Assembly: GCF_029910095.1 (NCBI RefSeq)
Contig: NZ_CP094526.1
Location: 6,634,001 to 6,698,000 of the forward strand
DNA length: 64,000 nucleotides
Reading direction: 5' to 3'
Source of the DNA: Bradyrhizobium sp. ISRA464
Lineage (GTDB): Bacteria > Pseudomonadota > Alphaproteobacteria > Rhizobiales > Xanthobacteraceae
The notes beneath the pieces were generated by a model, which saw nothing but the letters and a program-made list of their open reading frames with translations, was not told the origin of the DNA and ran no database searches. Of this stretch, positions 45,595 to 55,414 are shown one piece after another. The position numbers and the translations under genes are program-made. Numbering within the stretch: the first letter of the stretch is position 1; the number at the start of each line of letters is the position of its first letter.

Positions 45595-46332
45595 TCAGCC
45601 GGGCGATGCCTCAGCCTCAGCTAGCCCGACCCTCGTCAAAACCAGCACTCCGAGCGCTGTAATCGAAAGACATCCTTCCGGCTCACCGGAAAATCGATCG
45701 AATTGAGGGAGTCCCGTTTCATGGTCGACGCGAATATGATTGTTCAGCAGGGCCAAGCGCTCCAATTTTTGGAGCGATGCCGCGTGAAGTTGCCAGCGTT
45801 CAATGAGTTCTGGCGGCGATCCAATCACCGGCCGCTCGGGAGCGAGCTTCTGGTATTTTTGATACCCTTCGCGATGAGATTTCGGATCGTTACGCGTATT
45901 GTATGACTCCAGTAGCAGCATGTCACCGTTGTCGAGTTCACCGATTAGGACGAGAATACGTTTTGCCTTCAGTTTTTCAGCGTCATCATCCGCGATACCT
46001 GTGGCTACGGCTCGAGCGAGATAGCGCCTCCGATCATCGCTCAAAGCGCGGACAGCTTGATAGGCGCCATCTTCGATTAGATCGATATTCTCAGGTTCCT
46101 TCACTTTGTCCGCTGAAACCTTCATCTCCTCCAATTGTCTTCCCAAGAGCTCCAGATATCTTTCGACCCGCTCAATTCGCTGATTTGGGATCAGGTCGCT
46201 GATAATTTCGCAGAGAGCCTGGCCGAAGATTGGAACGTTGGACATGACTGAACGGACAACGGCTGCTGTTCGGTCTCCTCCTCCTGCACCGAGCGTAGGA
46301 AAGCGCCGATTGTTTTTGTCTTGGTCGGTCAT
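45595..46332 (-). CDS. Hypothetical protein, possible membrane-associated
   Basis: A 245-residue protein I do not recognise by name. After a glycine-rich start comes a moderately hydrophobic helix (VPIFGQALCEIISDLIP, about 32-48). An amphipathic helical region follows (RIERVERYLELLGRQLEEMK), then an acidic segment (LIEDGAYQAVRALSDDRRRY). A winged-helix-like C-terminus includes SLQKLERLALLNNHIRVD and ITALGVLVLTRVGL. Similar architectures occur in uncharacterised proteins near phage-defence loci, but I cannot confirm this. The ATG at 46332 follows AGGCTGAGTT. It points toward the DUF2235 gene (convergent) and has no partner within 500 bases. Confidence 0.6.
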   Translation of the reverse strand: MTDQDKNNRRFPTLGAGGGDRTAAVVRSVMSNVPIFGQALCEIISDLIPNQRIERVERYLELLGRQLEEMKVSADKVKEPENIDLIEDGAYQAVRALSDDRRRYLARAVATGIADDDAEKLKAKRILVLIGELDNGDMLLLESYNTRNDPKSHREGYQKYQKLAPERPVIGSPPELIERWQLHAASLQKLERLALLNNHIRVDHETGLPQFDRFSGEPEGCLSITALGVLVLTRVGLAEAEASPG

Positions 46333-46809
46333 AACTCAGCCTGAATATCAACGAGAGCCCATGGTCCCGATCGCGCAAGGGCAGACCGCGATTGCCGATT
46401 GCACTGCGGCACAAGGAAGTCTTTCATCCCACGTCGGATTGCGCCATCCCCCTGCGACACCTTCGTCGGACGATGCCCAGATAGTTTTCTGAACGAACGG
46501 CGCCCATGCGAGCGCGTACAGCTTCAAAACTCCGACATGCGCAACACTTAAGGGTTTTCCCGTGAACTCGGCTAGCCTGGCGGCGCCTGGCGATATCCCG
46601 TGCAGTCCCACCGAGCCCAGAATAGTCCGCCCGCCGTCAGGAATTACCGTCTGATCACTGTCAAGCCGGTATGCCGGTCAAGTGCGCGTACCGGGAAGAA
46701 GGAGACCATCGCAAATCGCAAAGGATGTTCCGGCAGGGATAGAAGAGCGCCGAGGTGCTCCGACCGCGGGGCCTTTCACTTGGGTCGTCGGACACAAATT
46801 GGAATACGA
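46333..46809. other. Gene-free spacer
   Basis: About 475 bases between the hypothetical gene and the porin terminator. Frames on both strands are short and uncharacteristic. Confidence 0.35.
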
Positions 46810-46839
46810 AAGGCCCCCGACGGGCATGCCGGAGGCCTT
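46810..46839 (-). terminator. Hairpin terminator after the porin gene
   Basis: Read on the minus strand, AAGGCCTCCGGC pairs with GTCGGGGGCCTT with small mismatches, and the hairpin is followed by TTTCG. It lies about 60 bases past the porin stop at 46900. The T-run is short, so a rho-assisted or partial terminator is possible. Confidence 0.5.
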
Positions 46840-46899
46840 CCTGGAGGTCAAGTTGAGATCAATAGAGCCGCTCGGTCTCCTTTCGCTGGTTGATACAGA

Positions 46900-48411
46900 C
46901 TACCAATTGCGCTGAGCGCGGAGCAGAAGCGTGAGGCTGTTCTGATCCTTGAGCTCATATACAGTCCCGGGCTTTGCGATACCTGGCTGCGCTGGCAACG
47001 TGACCGTACTTCCGCTCGCATACTTCTGGTCGAGCATCGCATAAGCGAGGTCAGCCGAGAACGTCAGGTTCTTGACCGGAGTCCAGCCAGTCGTCAGGCC
47101 GACAACCGCATAGTTGAAGTCTGGATTACAGCCGGCGACGCCGCTCGACAGTGCAAGCGTTGTGGCGAACGCGCTGCAGATATAGCCTTTGGCTGTGTTA
47201 TTATATCTCACAGCGGCCCACGCACCGTAAGCGCTGGTGGCCCAGTGCGGATCCCAGTTGTGGGTGTAGCCGCCGCGGAAGCCGTAGGTCGTGGTCAACT
47301 CCTGCCCCGAACCCGCGACGAACACAGCATCAGAAAGGCCACCAAGTCCGACGCTCTGGTAAGCGCCCGCGAGGCCCGTACCCCCGTACATCGCGAAAGT
47401 GGTCGTCACATAATCCTGGAAGTTGTAACGGCTCGCGCCGTTCGTATAAACGCCCGTCAAGTTGACTGTGTCACCCGGGCCGGTCGGGATATTCTTGATC
47501 GACAATGCCAGCTGGCCAGCCCAGCCCCACTTGTCCGCCGGATGACCGGTCGTTTCATCGGCGCCGTAGTAGGCGGCATGATTGTCGTGCGCAGCGATCG
47601 CCGCCTGGAAGAGGCCCCAAGCCTGGTCAACGCGCAACATAGCAACCAGATCAGGAGCGGCTGCACCGCCGATATCGTTGCCACCATACGCACCGGTCGC
47701 GAGCCCTGCGGCCGTCGCCGCACTCACGTTCCAGATATTGGTCGTGTCGTGCTGGACTTGATCCTGCGCCGAGAAGGAGACTGAGATGCCTTGACCGAAG
47801 TCCGCGGTGTAGCTGAACTGGTTGACAGGATCCCAGCCGCCGCCGCCAGGAAGACCGTCGAAATTGTTACCCGGATAATTCGCCCAAGGAGTGGAGAATT
47901 GCGACTGCGCCTTACCCAATGTGAAGCCAGCGAACTGAATGAACGCATAGTAAACACCAAGCGTGCCACCGGCGACGGTCGCTCCACTATAAGCCGTCGA
48001 AGCATTTGAGGCCGTTGTACCGGCACCGGCATAGCCACCCGAATTCCAGGTGAACACGCCATCAAAGAACGTACGGACCACGCCATACTGTGTCTCAGTG
48101 CGCGTATCGATGGTCAGGTCTTCACGTGAGCCTGTGCTATAGTAGTTGCGGAGCCGATTTTGCGCGCCGGCCACCCCGCTATTGGCCGTGTCATAAAGAC
48201 CGTTCGTGGCCAGCCCCGCTTGGACACGCAGGTAGCCGCCGAGCTTGATACAGGTATCCGTGCCAGGAATGTAGTAGAAGCCGGCTCCATATAGGGAGCA
48301 GGTCTTCACGTACTCGACCGCTTTGGCCTTCACGGGAAGATCGGCGGCCTGCGCGCCAACGCCGGCGAACATGGCCGCGGAACAGAGCACAAGTCTCTTC
48401 GTCAACTTCAT
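46900..48411 (-). CDS. Outer-membrane porin (Porin_2/Omp2 family)
   Basis: A 503-residue porin of the alphaproteobacterial Omp2 family. The signal peptide is MKLTKRLVLCSAAMFAGVGA with cleavage near AQAADLP. The mature start (VEYVKTCSLYGAGFYYIPGT) and the phrase TCIKLGGYLRVQAG are the family marker. Alternating beta strands with aromatic girdles follow, ending LRAQRNW with no stop until 46900. The family forms trimeric pores for small hydrophilic solutes. The ATG at 48411 follows GGAGGTTCATCG; the open frame to 48528 is not coding. It is monocistronic with its own terminator. In rhizobia such porin genes are often present in many copies. Confidence 0.93.
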   Translation of the reverse strand: MKLTKRLVLCSAAMFAGVGAQAADLPVKAKAVEYVKTCSLYGAGFYYIPGTDTCIKLGGYLRVQAGLATNGLYDTANSGVAGAQNRLRNYYSTGSREDLTIDTRTETQYGVVRTFFDGVFTWNSGGYAGAGTTASNASTAYSGATVAGGTLGVYYAFIQFAGFTLGKAQSQFSTPWANYPGNNFDGLPGGGGWDPVNQFSYTADFGQGISVSFSAQDQVQHDTTNIWNVSAATAAGLATGAYGGNDIGGAAAPDLVAMLRVDQAWGLFQAAIAAHDNHAAYYGADETTGHPADKWGWAGQLALSIKNIPTGPGDTVNLTGVYTNGASRYNFQDYVTTTFAMYGGTGLAGAYQSVGLGGLSDAVFVAGSGQELTTTYGFRGGYTHNWDPHWATSAYGAWAAVRYNNTAKGYICSAFATTLALSSGVAGCNPDFNYAVVGLTTGWTPVKNLTFSADLAYAMLDQKYASGSTVTLPAQPGIAKPGTVYELKDQNSLTLLLRAQRNW

Positions 48412-48974
48412 CGATGAACCTCCAAGTTGGAAACATGGGTCCCGTCCCCCGGCGATCCGCCGCTGCTCTTGCAGCTCGACGGGTGGTCTTTGACGGAACG
48501 ACTCGAGGCCCCCCTCGATGTCTGGCAAAAACGTTACTCAGTTACCGAAGTCGAGGTTTGGCAAACTCGGCCCTCGCAACTTCCAAATTCTGCGCGTGAG
48601 TGGGTGGTTTCGCAGCTTTTGTGCAACTAGGCCGTCAGCCTTAGTCTTACGCTCGGGTCGACGATGGTTGTCGGCTGGCTGCCTAATCCACATGGCTGAA
48701 CCGTTGCTTCAAACAGCGACTGTCTCGGATGGCATCCCCAGCCCGCGGAGCAAATAGGTCCGAGGTGAAGCTAGTGAGGCAAAGCCGATGAGGTCGATGC
48801 ACGTCGCATTCGCGAGGGCAAGCCTTGCGCATCCTCGATTTGAATGCCTTGGCGTCCGCCAGCTGGCTGCGCGCCTAGCGCGCGCAACCATTTTTCGGTA
48901 TGAGCTGATCTTGTCAGCGAAACGCTGTCGTGGACAGCTCGCAACAATCCGCAAGCGACATATGGAATTCGCCT
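48412..48974. other. Gene-free spacer (porin upstream region)
   Basis: About 560 bases upstream of the porin and downstream of the aminotransferase gene. No gene is supported; it should carry the porin promoter, but no clear -35/-10 pair stands out. Confidence 0.4.
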
Positions 48975-50375
48975 TCAGGCGAAGGCCGATTCTTTCGAGA
49001 GCTCGTCGAGCACCTGCTTTGTCGCTGCGTGCGCCAATTCGACAATCTCATCGATTTCAGCTTCGGATACGATTAGAGGCGGGGCGAAACCAAGGATGTC
49101 CCCGTGCGGCATCGCGCGAGCAATAAGGCCCCGATCCCGGGCAGCTTTCGAGATGCGGGCGCCCACTTTGAGCTGCGTATCAAATCGGCGTTTCGTGTGG
49201 CGATCTGCAACAAACTCGATCGCAGCGAGCAAGCCCACGCCTCGCACTTCCCCGACGATCTCCACCTGCTCGAACCGCTCCTTAAGCCGCTTCTGGAAAT
49301 GCGAGCCCACGGTTCGGGCGCGGTCGCTGAGTCGTTCCTTCTCGACAATATCCAGGACCGCATTTGCGGCAGCGGCCGCAATAGGATGCCCCGAATAGGT
49401 GTAACCGTGCGAAAACGCCCCGACCCGATCTGCGGCTTCCTCCATGACCGCGTAAACCCTTTCGCCAACAATGGCTGCGGAAAGCGGCACGTAGCCGGAG
49501 GTCAGACCTTTGGCGACGGTCACCAGGTCAGGCTCGATCTCGTAAAGCGTGCTGCCGAAGTCCGCTCCGGTTCGGCCAAATCCACAAATCACCTCATCGG
49601 CGATTAGAAGCACGTCGTAGCGGCGAAGCACCGCCTGAATGTCAGGCCAGTATCCCACCGGCGGCGGCGTGATACCGCCCGTTCCCAGCACCGGCTCAGC
49701 AATGAAGGCGCCAACGGTTTCGGGCCCTTCTCTTAGGATCAGCTCTTCAAGTTCGGCCGCACGGCGGCGAGAAAAGGCGTCCTCCGTTTCGCCCGGTTCG
49801 GCGCCCCAATAGTGGTGCGGCGCGCCCGTGTGCAAGATGCCCGGAAAGGGAAGGTCCATATGATCATGGTAGAAGGACATTCCAGTCATCGAGCCAGAAA
49901 CGACTGAGCATCCATGGTAACCGCGCTCACGCGAGATGATCTTTTTCTTGTTCGGCTTGCCACGCAGGTTGTTGTAGTACCAAACGAGCTTGGCTTGGGT
50001 TTCATTGGCATCCGATCCGGACAGCCCGAAGAACACCTTGCTTGGCTTGCCCGGCGCCATTCGGACGAGGCGATCAGACAGGGTCGCCAGCTCTTCAGTC
50101 GTGTGGGCGGCATATGTGTGGTAGTATGCCAACTTGTAGGCTTGCCGCGCGATGGCCTCGGCCACTTCGGTCCGACCGTACCCGATATTGACGCAATAGA
50201 GGCCAGCAAAGCCATCGATGTAGCTGCGTCCCTCTGCGTCCTGGATGCGAATGCCTTGGCCGCCCGTGACGATCGTAGGATCGCCGATCTCACCTCGGGC
50301 GAATTCCTTGAGCTGGGTGAAGGGATGCAAGACACTCGAGCGATCTCGCTCAGCGATGGTTTTTATGTCGATCAT
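48975..50375 (-). CDS. Class III omega-aminotransferase (GabT-like)
   Basis: A 466-residue PLP-dependent class III aminotransferase. Family motifs are SYIDGFAGLYCVNIGYGR at the N-terminus, GLSGSDANETQAKLVWYY for cofactor phosphate, ISRERGYHGCSVVSGS, LLIADEVICGFGRTG with the cofactor aspartate, and TVAKGLTSGYVPLSAAIV with the PLP lysine. Such enzymes move amino groups from omega-amino acids or diamines (4-aminobutyrate, beta-alanine, putrescine) to pyruvate or 2-oxoglutarate. It is 9 bases downstream of the semialdehyde dehydrogenase gene, whose reaction follows its own. The ATG at 50375 begins MIDIKTIAERDRS. The exact amine is unknown; a GABA- or putrescine-type substrate is the best guess from the pair. 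Confidence 0.9.
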   Translation of the reverse strand: MIDIKTIAERDRSSVLHPFTQLKEFARGEIGDPTIVTGGQGIRIQDAEGRSYIDGFAGLYCVNIGYGRTEVAEAIARQAYKLAYYHTYAAHTTEELATLSDRLVRMAPGKPSKVFFGLSGSDANETQAKLVWYYNNLRGKPNKKKIISRERGYHGCSVVSGSMTGMSFYHDHMDLPFPGILHTGAPHHYWGAEPGETEDAFSRRRAAELEELILREGPETVGAFIAEPVLGTGGITPPPVGYWPDIQAVLRRYDVLLIADEVICGFGRTGADFGSTLYEIEPDLVTVAKGLTSGYVPLSAAIVGERVYAVMEEAADRVGAFSHGYTYSGHPIAAAAANAVLDIVEKERLSDRARTVGSHFQKRLKERFEQVEIVGEVRGVGLLAAIEFVADRHTKRRFDTQLKVGARISKAARDRGLIARAMPHGDILGFAPPLIVSEAEIDEIVELAHAATKQVLDELSKESAFA

Positions 50376-50384
50376 TCTTTTCTC

Positions 50385-51899
50385 CTAGGCTACCAAATCG
50401 CCGAAGCAGACGTATTTGAGTTCCATGTATTCCGCTAAGCCGTGTCGTGAACCCTCGCGGCCGAGTCCGGATTGCTTCCATCCCCCAAATGGAATTGGCG
50501 GCCCCGTGAACGAGGCAGTATTGACGCCGAGCATGCCGCACTCGATTTGCTCAGAAAGGCGGAGCGCTCGACGCAGACTGTCCGTGTAGACATAGCCGGC
50601 CAGTCCCATTTCGTTGGCATTGGCACGGGCAACAACCTCTTCTTCAGACTCGAACGGAAGTACGGCAGCTACCGGCCCAAACGTTTCCTCACGCGCAATG
50701 AGCATGTCTTCAGTGACATCGCTTAACAGCGTCGGAGGAACAAAGTTCGGCCCCAAACTGGCGCCTTGGTGAGTGCAAAAGACGCGCGCCCCCTTTTTCA
50801 CCGCGTCGTCGACCTGACTCCTACACTTGTTCGCGCCCGACAATCTGGTCATCGGCCCGATGTCCGTCGCAGGGTCTAGACCGTGACCGACCTTCAGTTG
50901 CGCCATGGCCGCGGCAAATGCCTCGACGAAGGCCTTGTAGATACCTGCTTGAACATAGATGCGGTTAGCGGCCAAGCAGTCCTGACCCGATGTCGCAAAC
51001 TTTGCGACCATCGCTCCCTCGACAGCCTTCTCAAGATCAACGTCATCAAAGATGATGAAAGGGGCATGCCCTCCAAGCTCGAGCGACACCTTCTTGACCG
51101 TGTCGGCTGCCCCCTCAAGAAGCAAGCGACCGACCTCAGTAGAACCGGTGAACGAAAGGGCACGTATCCTAGTATCGCGCAACAGCGGCGCGGAAAGCTC
51201 GATCGAATTGCCAACCACGACTTGAAACACACCGTGTGGGACCCCGGCTTCTTCGGCCAACCTGGCCACAGCAAGAGCAGAGAGCGGCGTCTCGGGTGCA
51301 GGCTTGGCAATCATCGGGCAGCCGGCCGCAAGGGCTGCCCCCGCCTTTCGCGTCATCATGGCAACAGGGAAGTTCCATGGAGTGATCGCCGCCGCCACAC
51401 CGATTGGCTGCATCCGCACCTGAAGCAGACTCCCAAGCTTGTGGCTGGGAATTGTCTCCCCGTATGCGCGCTCGCCCTCCGCGGCGAACCAATCCAGAAA
51501 TCCAGCACCGTATGCAATTTCCTGGCGAGCCTCTTCGAGTGGCTTGCCCTGCTCGCTCGTCACCAGAATGGCGAGTTCTTCCGAATGGTCGAGCATCAAT
51601 GATGCCCAAGACCTGAGGATCGCCCCTCGTCTTGCCGGCAACAATTCTCGCCAAGGGGCAAACGATCGATCAGCTGCCGCAATCGCACGATCCATATCGG
51701 CAGCAGAGCAACGAGCCACGTCCGCGATCTCTTCCCCGGTCGCGGGATCGATCACGACGTCTCTTTGGTCACCCCCAATCCAGCGTCCGTCGATCAACGC
51801 CGCTCCCGCCACAAAGTCGCGACGACGTAAATTTTCCAAGTGACTGGCAACAAGACCGACCAAATGAGGGCTCTTGTGCCGGATCGTCTGAAAGGCCAT
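50385..51899 (-). CDS. gabD: NAD(P)-dependent succinate-semialdehyde dehydrogenase-like aldehyde dehydrogenase
   Basis: A 504-residue aldehyde dehydrogenase. Motifs are PIGVAAAITPWNFPVAMMTR for cofactor entry, ALSFTGSTEVGRLLLEGA for the dinucleotide, LELGGHAPFIIFDD with the general-base glutamate, and the nucleophile cysteine in ATSGQDCLAANRIYV. EETFGPVAAVLPF and GGWKQSGLGREGS are typical of the GabD branch. It would oxidise the semialdehyde made by the aminotransferase encoded next. ATG 51899 (MAFQTIRHKSP) is used; ATG 51941 would add 14 residues. The gene is first in the two-gene operon, divergent from the Lrp regulator, with a palindrome between. Confidence 0.9.
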   Translation of the reverse strand: MAFQTIRHKSPHLVGLVASHLENLRRRDFVAGAALIDGRWIGGDQRDVVIDPATGEEIADVARCSAADMDRAIAAADRSFAPWRELLPARRGAILRSWASLMLDHSEELAILVTSEQGKPLEEARQEIAYGAGFLDWFAAEGERAYGETIPSHKLGSLLQVRMQPIGVAAAITPWNFPVAMMTRKAGAALAAGCPMIAKPAPETPLSALAVARLAEEAGVPHGVFQVVVGNSIELSAPLLRDTRIRALSFTGSTEVGRLLLEGAADTVKKVSLELGGHAPFIIFDDVDLEKAVEGAMVAKFATSGQDCLAANRIYVQAGIYKAFVEAFAAAMAQLKVGHGLDPATDIGPMTRLSGANKCRSQVDDAVKKGARVFCTHQGASLGPNFVPPTLLSDVTEDMLIAREETFGPVAAVLPFESEEEVVARANANEMGLAGYVYTDSLRRALRLSEQIECGMLGVNTASFTGPPIPFGGWKQSGLGREGSRHGLAEYMELKYVCFGDLVA

Positions 51900-51954
51900 T
51901 CGAAGTCCGAAGCGTTCATTTTGTTGGAGTTTTCTGTGCATTCAGGATACTGGT

Positions 51955-51975
51955 GACGCAAAAGACATTTGCGTC
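51955..51975. promoter_or_regulatory. 21-bp palindrome between the gabD operon and lrp
   Basis: GACGCAAA (51955-51962), a 5-base spacer, and TTTGCGTC (51968-51975) form a perfect 8-bp inverted repeat. It lies 56 bases before the dehydrogenase start at 51899 and 80 before the Lrp-family start at 52055. Lrp/AsnC regulators bind short AT-centred palindromes beside their target genes, so this is the likely site. Binding is inference. Confidence 0.65.
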
Positions 51976-52054
51976 GCATTTCCTGCCGCTCGGATGATTT
52001 CCTGCATCGCACAGGCATTTTGCGGCGAAATTCACCTGAAGGCTGGAGACGACT

Positions 52055-52531
52055 ATGCAGTACGATCGGATAGACGCTCGAATCCTCGAGATCGTGCAAA
52101 AGAACAATCGTTTGACTTCCGAGGTGATCGGCGAAATGGCGGGCCTTTCGGCGACCGCATGTCAGCGACGACTGAAGAGGCTCCGTTCAGAAGGAATCAT
52201 CGAGGCCGATGTCTCGATCGTTTCCGCGAAGGCGGTCGGAAGACCTATTCAAATGCTCGTACTTGTGAACCTGGAGCGGGAGCGTTCAGATATCATTGAT
52301 CGGTTCAAGAAGGCGATCAAGTCATCCATTGACGTCGTCAATGGATTCTATGTCACCGGCGATGCCGACTTTGTCTTGTACATCACCGCGCGCACCATGG
52401 AGGAATATGAGCAGTTCACCCGGCGCTTCTTCTATGAGAACCCGGACATAAAAGGCTTCAAAACGATGGTTATCATGGATCGCGTCAAAGCGGGCTTTGC
52501 TGTTCCAATCGAGGCTCCGCCAGAAGATTGA
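52055..52531 (+). CDS. Lrp/AsnC-family transcriptional regulator
   Basis: A 158-residue regulator. The N-terminal HTH (1-60) reads YDRIDARILEIVQKNNRLTS and LSATACQRRLKRLRSEGI, and the C-terminal RAM ligand domain (about 68-150) contains FKKAIKSSIDVVNGFYVTGD and DADFVLYITARTMEEY, with the D-Y pair expected in the effector pocket. The family senses amino acids and often controls a divergent catabolic operon. Here the divergent operon is the dehydrogenase/aminotransferase pair, and a 21-bp palindrome lies between them. The ATG at 52055 follows GGCTGGAGACGACT. Local control of amine or GABA-type breakdown is inference from this arrangement. Confidence 0.92.
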   Translation: MQYDRIDARILEIVQKNNRLTSEVIGEMAGLSATACQRRLKRLRSEGIIEADVSIVSAKAVGRPIQMLVLVNLERERSDIIDRFKKAIKSSIDVVNGFYVTGDADFVLYITARTMEEYEQFTRRFFYENPDIKGFKTMVIMDRVKAGFAVPIEAPPED

Positions 52532-52704
52532 TGTGACAGTCCTCTCTCGCGGATAAGCGCTTTTCATCGCCGTGCAGCTGTCGGGACAAACCGCAGATCA
52601 TCTATGCGCAAGTAGCAATTCACGTCACGTTGACTGCGCCTCGTTACGAGCCGCCGAGAACGATGATCATCGCATTTCCACCTCCGGCTGCCCGACATGC
52701 GCGG

Positions 52705-53058
52705 TCAGCGTGGATGGCGCAAGGGATGCTGGGCATCAAGGTTCTGCTGCTGCATGGCCTTCAGCCTATCGAAGAACTCAAGCACGGTCTCGATGAACTT
52801 GGGGTCATCGAAGATGTCCGGGTTAGTGTCGCCCAGCGCCCTGGCGATGATCCACCGCGAGGTGTTGATGGCCTGGCCGGCCTCGAAACGCTGCACGGTC
52901 CTGATGGTCACGAATGCGTTGGTGACCAGTGCCTCCCGCGACAGATGCCCGCTTCGCGGACGCAGCGGGCTGAGAAGCCGAGCATCTCGGGGGCAAGCCG
53001 AGCTGAGTAAGGACACGAAGCCATGAACACGCTCCTCGACCGGATTATCGATGAGCAC
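52705..53058 (-). CDS. XRE-like helix-turn-helix protein, probably truncated
   Basis: A 117-residue frame whose middle reads LSREALVTNAFVTIRTVQRF and EAGQAINTSRWIIARALGD, the helix-turn-helix pattern of XRE-type regulators (S-R-x-x-L, then T-V-Q-R-x-E-x-G). DPKFIETVLEFFDRLKAMQQ follows. The first 40 residues look unlike the family and there is no clear ribosome binding site, so the true N-terminus may be lost. It could be a remnant rather than a working gene. Confidence 0.45.
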   Translation of the reverse strand: MLIDNPVEERVHGFVSLLSSACPRDARLLSPLRPRSGHLSREALVTNAFVTIRTVQRFEAGQAINTSRWIIARALGDTNPDIFDDPKFIETVLEFFDRLKAMQQQNLDAQHPLRHPR

Positions 53059-54409
53059 GGGCTGATTATCTGCGGCCTGCCTGAACTAACTCCGAGCGAT
53101 AACACCTCGCGAGGCCTCGAGTCGCGCGACTTGAAAGTTGCAGTTGTGTCGGGACCTTGCCCGGTAACGCACTTGCCATCACGATCGGGACGATCAGGTG
53201 ATGACCGGGAGGATGCCCGGTCCGAAACACCGCATGGCTTGCCGCAAGGGTGGCCCCTGGCACGTTTGTACCTGGTCGGTCCGGTACAGGACGCATGCCG
53301 GCTGGGGACTCTTCAGGAAATTTCCGTGTCCACACGCGTAACGCGAGCCGCCTGGGTGAAACATTCCGCCAGAACGACAGGTGGATGTCTGACGTATCTA
53401 CACTGAGACATTACACCGCTCGCGCATGGGAGTTGACGGCAAGTTACGGAAGTTGCCACCTACGAATAAGGAGCGCTTTTCCTGTCGACGCGACGCCAAA
53501 CGGTCATTGAGTTGGTGCTGCAACACTGGCCCTGCTGTTGCGAAATCCGGGCGCATCATCGGTGAGGCCGAGCTGCTCCCCTCATGCCTTCTGTCCTCTG
53601 CCCGTCGCGCGCCATCCCTCATTCCATCGAACAGGAGGCGGGGACGGCGGCCTTCCAGCCCGGGCGGGCAGATAACTGGATCAAGCCACGCAGGGCATGA
53701 TCTCGCGAGCACCGCTGCCCAGGCTGAAAAAGAGAGCAGCCCGTGCCAAGTGCCTTCTGTCCGGAAGAAGACCTTTGACCATCAGGGACCCGCCAGTGCG
53801 TTGCAAATGCGACAATTACCTGGGAAATTTCGCAGCAGTCCTCTCTGGCCCAATTCATGCACGTGAGTGACGCAGGTCAATACAATGTCGTCAGGAGCGC
53901 CGCAGCGCCTTGAGCCTTCTCGCTGAAACCGTATCTCTTCCCGGCGCGCTGTCGATGCGGTCCTTCTTCGCATCTATCGTCCTGATGCGAACAGAATCTG
54001 CCAGATGCCGCGGAGCGGATACCCCCTCATTGAACGCTCCGCTACGACGATCGCCAGGTTCACGTCCTGCTGCGTCAAAGGGAAGGCGCCACGGCCAGGC
54101 TGCGCCATCATCGCAATCTTGCGAGGCGACCCACGATAGCTGGGCGATGGACTTCGCACCTGGCAAGCCAGCGATTGCAGTGTTTTGCAGCAAACCGGCG
54201 GCTCGGTTGCCGGTGATCCGCGGGACCGCTCCTCGGTTTCATGTCTGCGTCAACCCTCGATTTTTCCCGCCATCCGATCGTCGAAGGTAAGGACAGCGAG
54301 GTACGTGGAGGCCGCCATTGGGCAGACACAACCTGGACGGATCGAATGCCTGCTTCCGGAAAGCACACAGATAGGCGCTCAGACAAGACACCCGAGAGAC
54401 GTGGAGCTC
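53059..54409. other. Gene-poor spacer of about 1.35 kb
   Basis: Several frames are open on both strands (for example 53426-53866 plus, 53398-53712 minus) but none shows a domain or ribosome binding site. A larger frame that ends in the phosphotriesterase gene starts at 54185, but its first 75 codons do not resemble the family. Treated as decayed sequence. Confidence 0.35.
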
Positions 54410-55414
54410 ATGATGATTGAGACGGTTACGGGGGCGATCCCGGTCGAAAGCCTCGGGCGCACCCTGATGCATGAGCATCTGTTCATCGCCTTTCCAGGCG
54501 CTTGGTTCGATCCGCTCGCCAGGTTCAGCCGCGCAGAATTGATCGCAGAGGCGGTCCGGCGGCTGGCGCAACTGCGTGCGGAACATAAGGTGCGCACCTT
54601 TGTCGACCCCTGCCCGATCGAACTCGGACGCGACGTCACCCTCATGAAGGAGGTTTCGGAAAAGGCTGGCATACAGATCATTTGCACCACCGGATTCTAC
54701 TACGAGGAAAGGGGGCTGCCGGTCTACTGGCGCTGCCGTACCGAAGATGAAATCGCGGAGTTATACATCCGCGAAATCACCCACGGGATCGGCGACACCG
54801 GGGTGAAGGCGGGGGCACTCAAAGTCTCAACGAGCGCGCAGGCTGTCACCGATCAGGAGAAGAAATTTCTCGCCGCAGCCTGTATCGCCCAGAAGGCGAC
54901 GGGCGTGCCCATTATTACCCACACGACAAATGGCTGCGCCGGGCCGGAGCAGCAGCAGCTGTTCGCCGGCGGCGGCGTTGCCGCCCATCGATGCCTTATC
55001 GGCCATTGCTGCGCCAACGCTGATCATGCTTATCATCGGCGGATCGTGGATGGTGGCTCCTACATCGGGTTCGATCAGATCGGGATGGACTACGTCCAGC
55101 GTGACAACGTTCGCGCCGACAACTTGGCGAAGCTCGTGCGCGATGGTTTTCGGGCGCAGATCATGATGAGTATGGATCGCCTCTGCGGCTACCTGGGCAA
55201 GTCGGTTGTGCGCCAACTGACCTCCGAGGAAATCGCGAAGATCGAACAATTGAAGTCACGGAGGCTCTGGCAGGAGCACACCTACATGTTCACCGATTTC
55301 ATCCCGATGCTGCGCGCCCGCGGCGTGCAGGAATCCGACATCGTCTCAATCCTCGAGGACAATCCTCGACGCTTCTTTGCCGGTGCGGTTCTGCCGGCAA
55401 ACGCGGCAAACTAG
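54410..55414 (+). CDS. Phosphotriesterase-family metal hydrolase
   Basis: A 334-residue TIM-barrel amidohydrolase of the phosphotriesterase/PHP group. Metal ligands are HEH in TLMHEHLFIAFP, the bridging lysine in AGALKVSTSAQ, a histidine in PIITHTTNGCAGPEQQ, and GHCCANADHAYH; the last aspartate is in MSMDRLCGYLGK. Members hydrolyse lactones or phosphoesters, and many act on N-acyl homoserine lactones or unknown organic esters. GGAGCTC precedes ATG 54410 (54413 is also possible). It has no operon partner within 500 bases on either side. The substrate cannot be predicted. Confidence 0.85.
   Translation: MMIETVTGAIPVESLGRTLMHEHLFIAFPGAWFDPLARFSRAELIAEAVRRLAQLRAEHKVRTFVDPCPIELGRDVTLMKEVSEKAGIQIICTTGFYYEERGLPVYWRCRTEDEIAELYIREITHGIGDTGVKAGALKVSTSAQAVTDQEKKFLAAACIAQKATGVPIITHTTNGCAGPEQQQLFAGGGVAAHRCLIGHCCANADHAYHRRIVDGGSYIGFDQIGMDYVQRDNVRADNLAKLVRDGFRAQIMMSMDRLCGYLGKSVVRQLTSEEIAKIEQLKSRRLWQEHTYMFTDFIPMLRARGVQESDIVSILEDNPRRFFAGAVLPANAAN

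Noticed and set aside
53426..53866. 146-residue plus-strand frame
   Set aside because: No ribosome binding site or domain, and it shares the region with equally long antisense frames.
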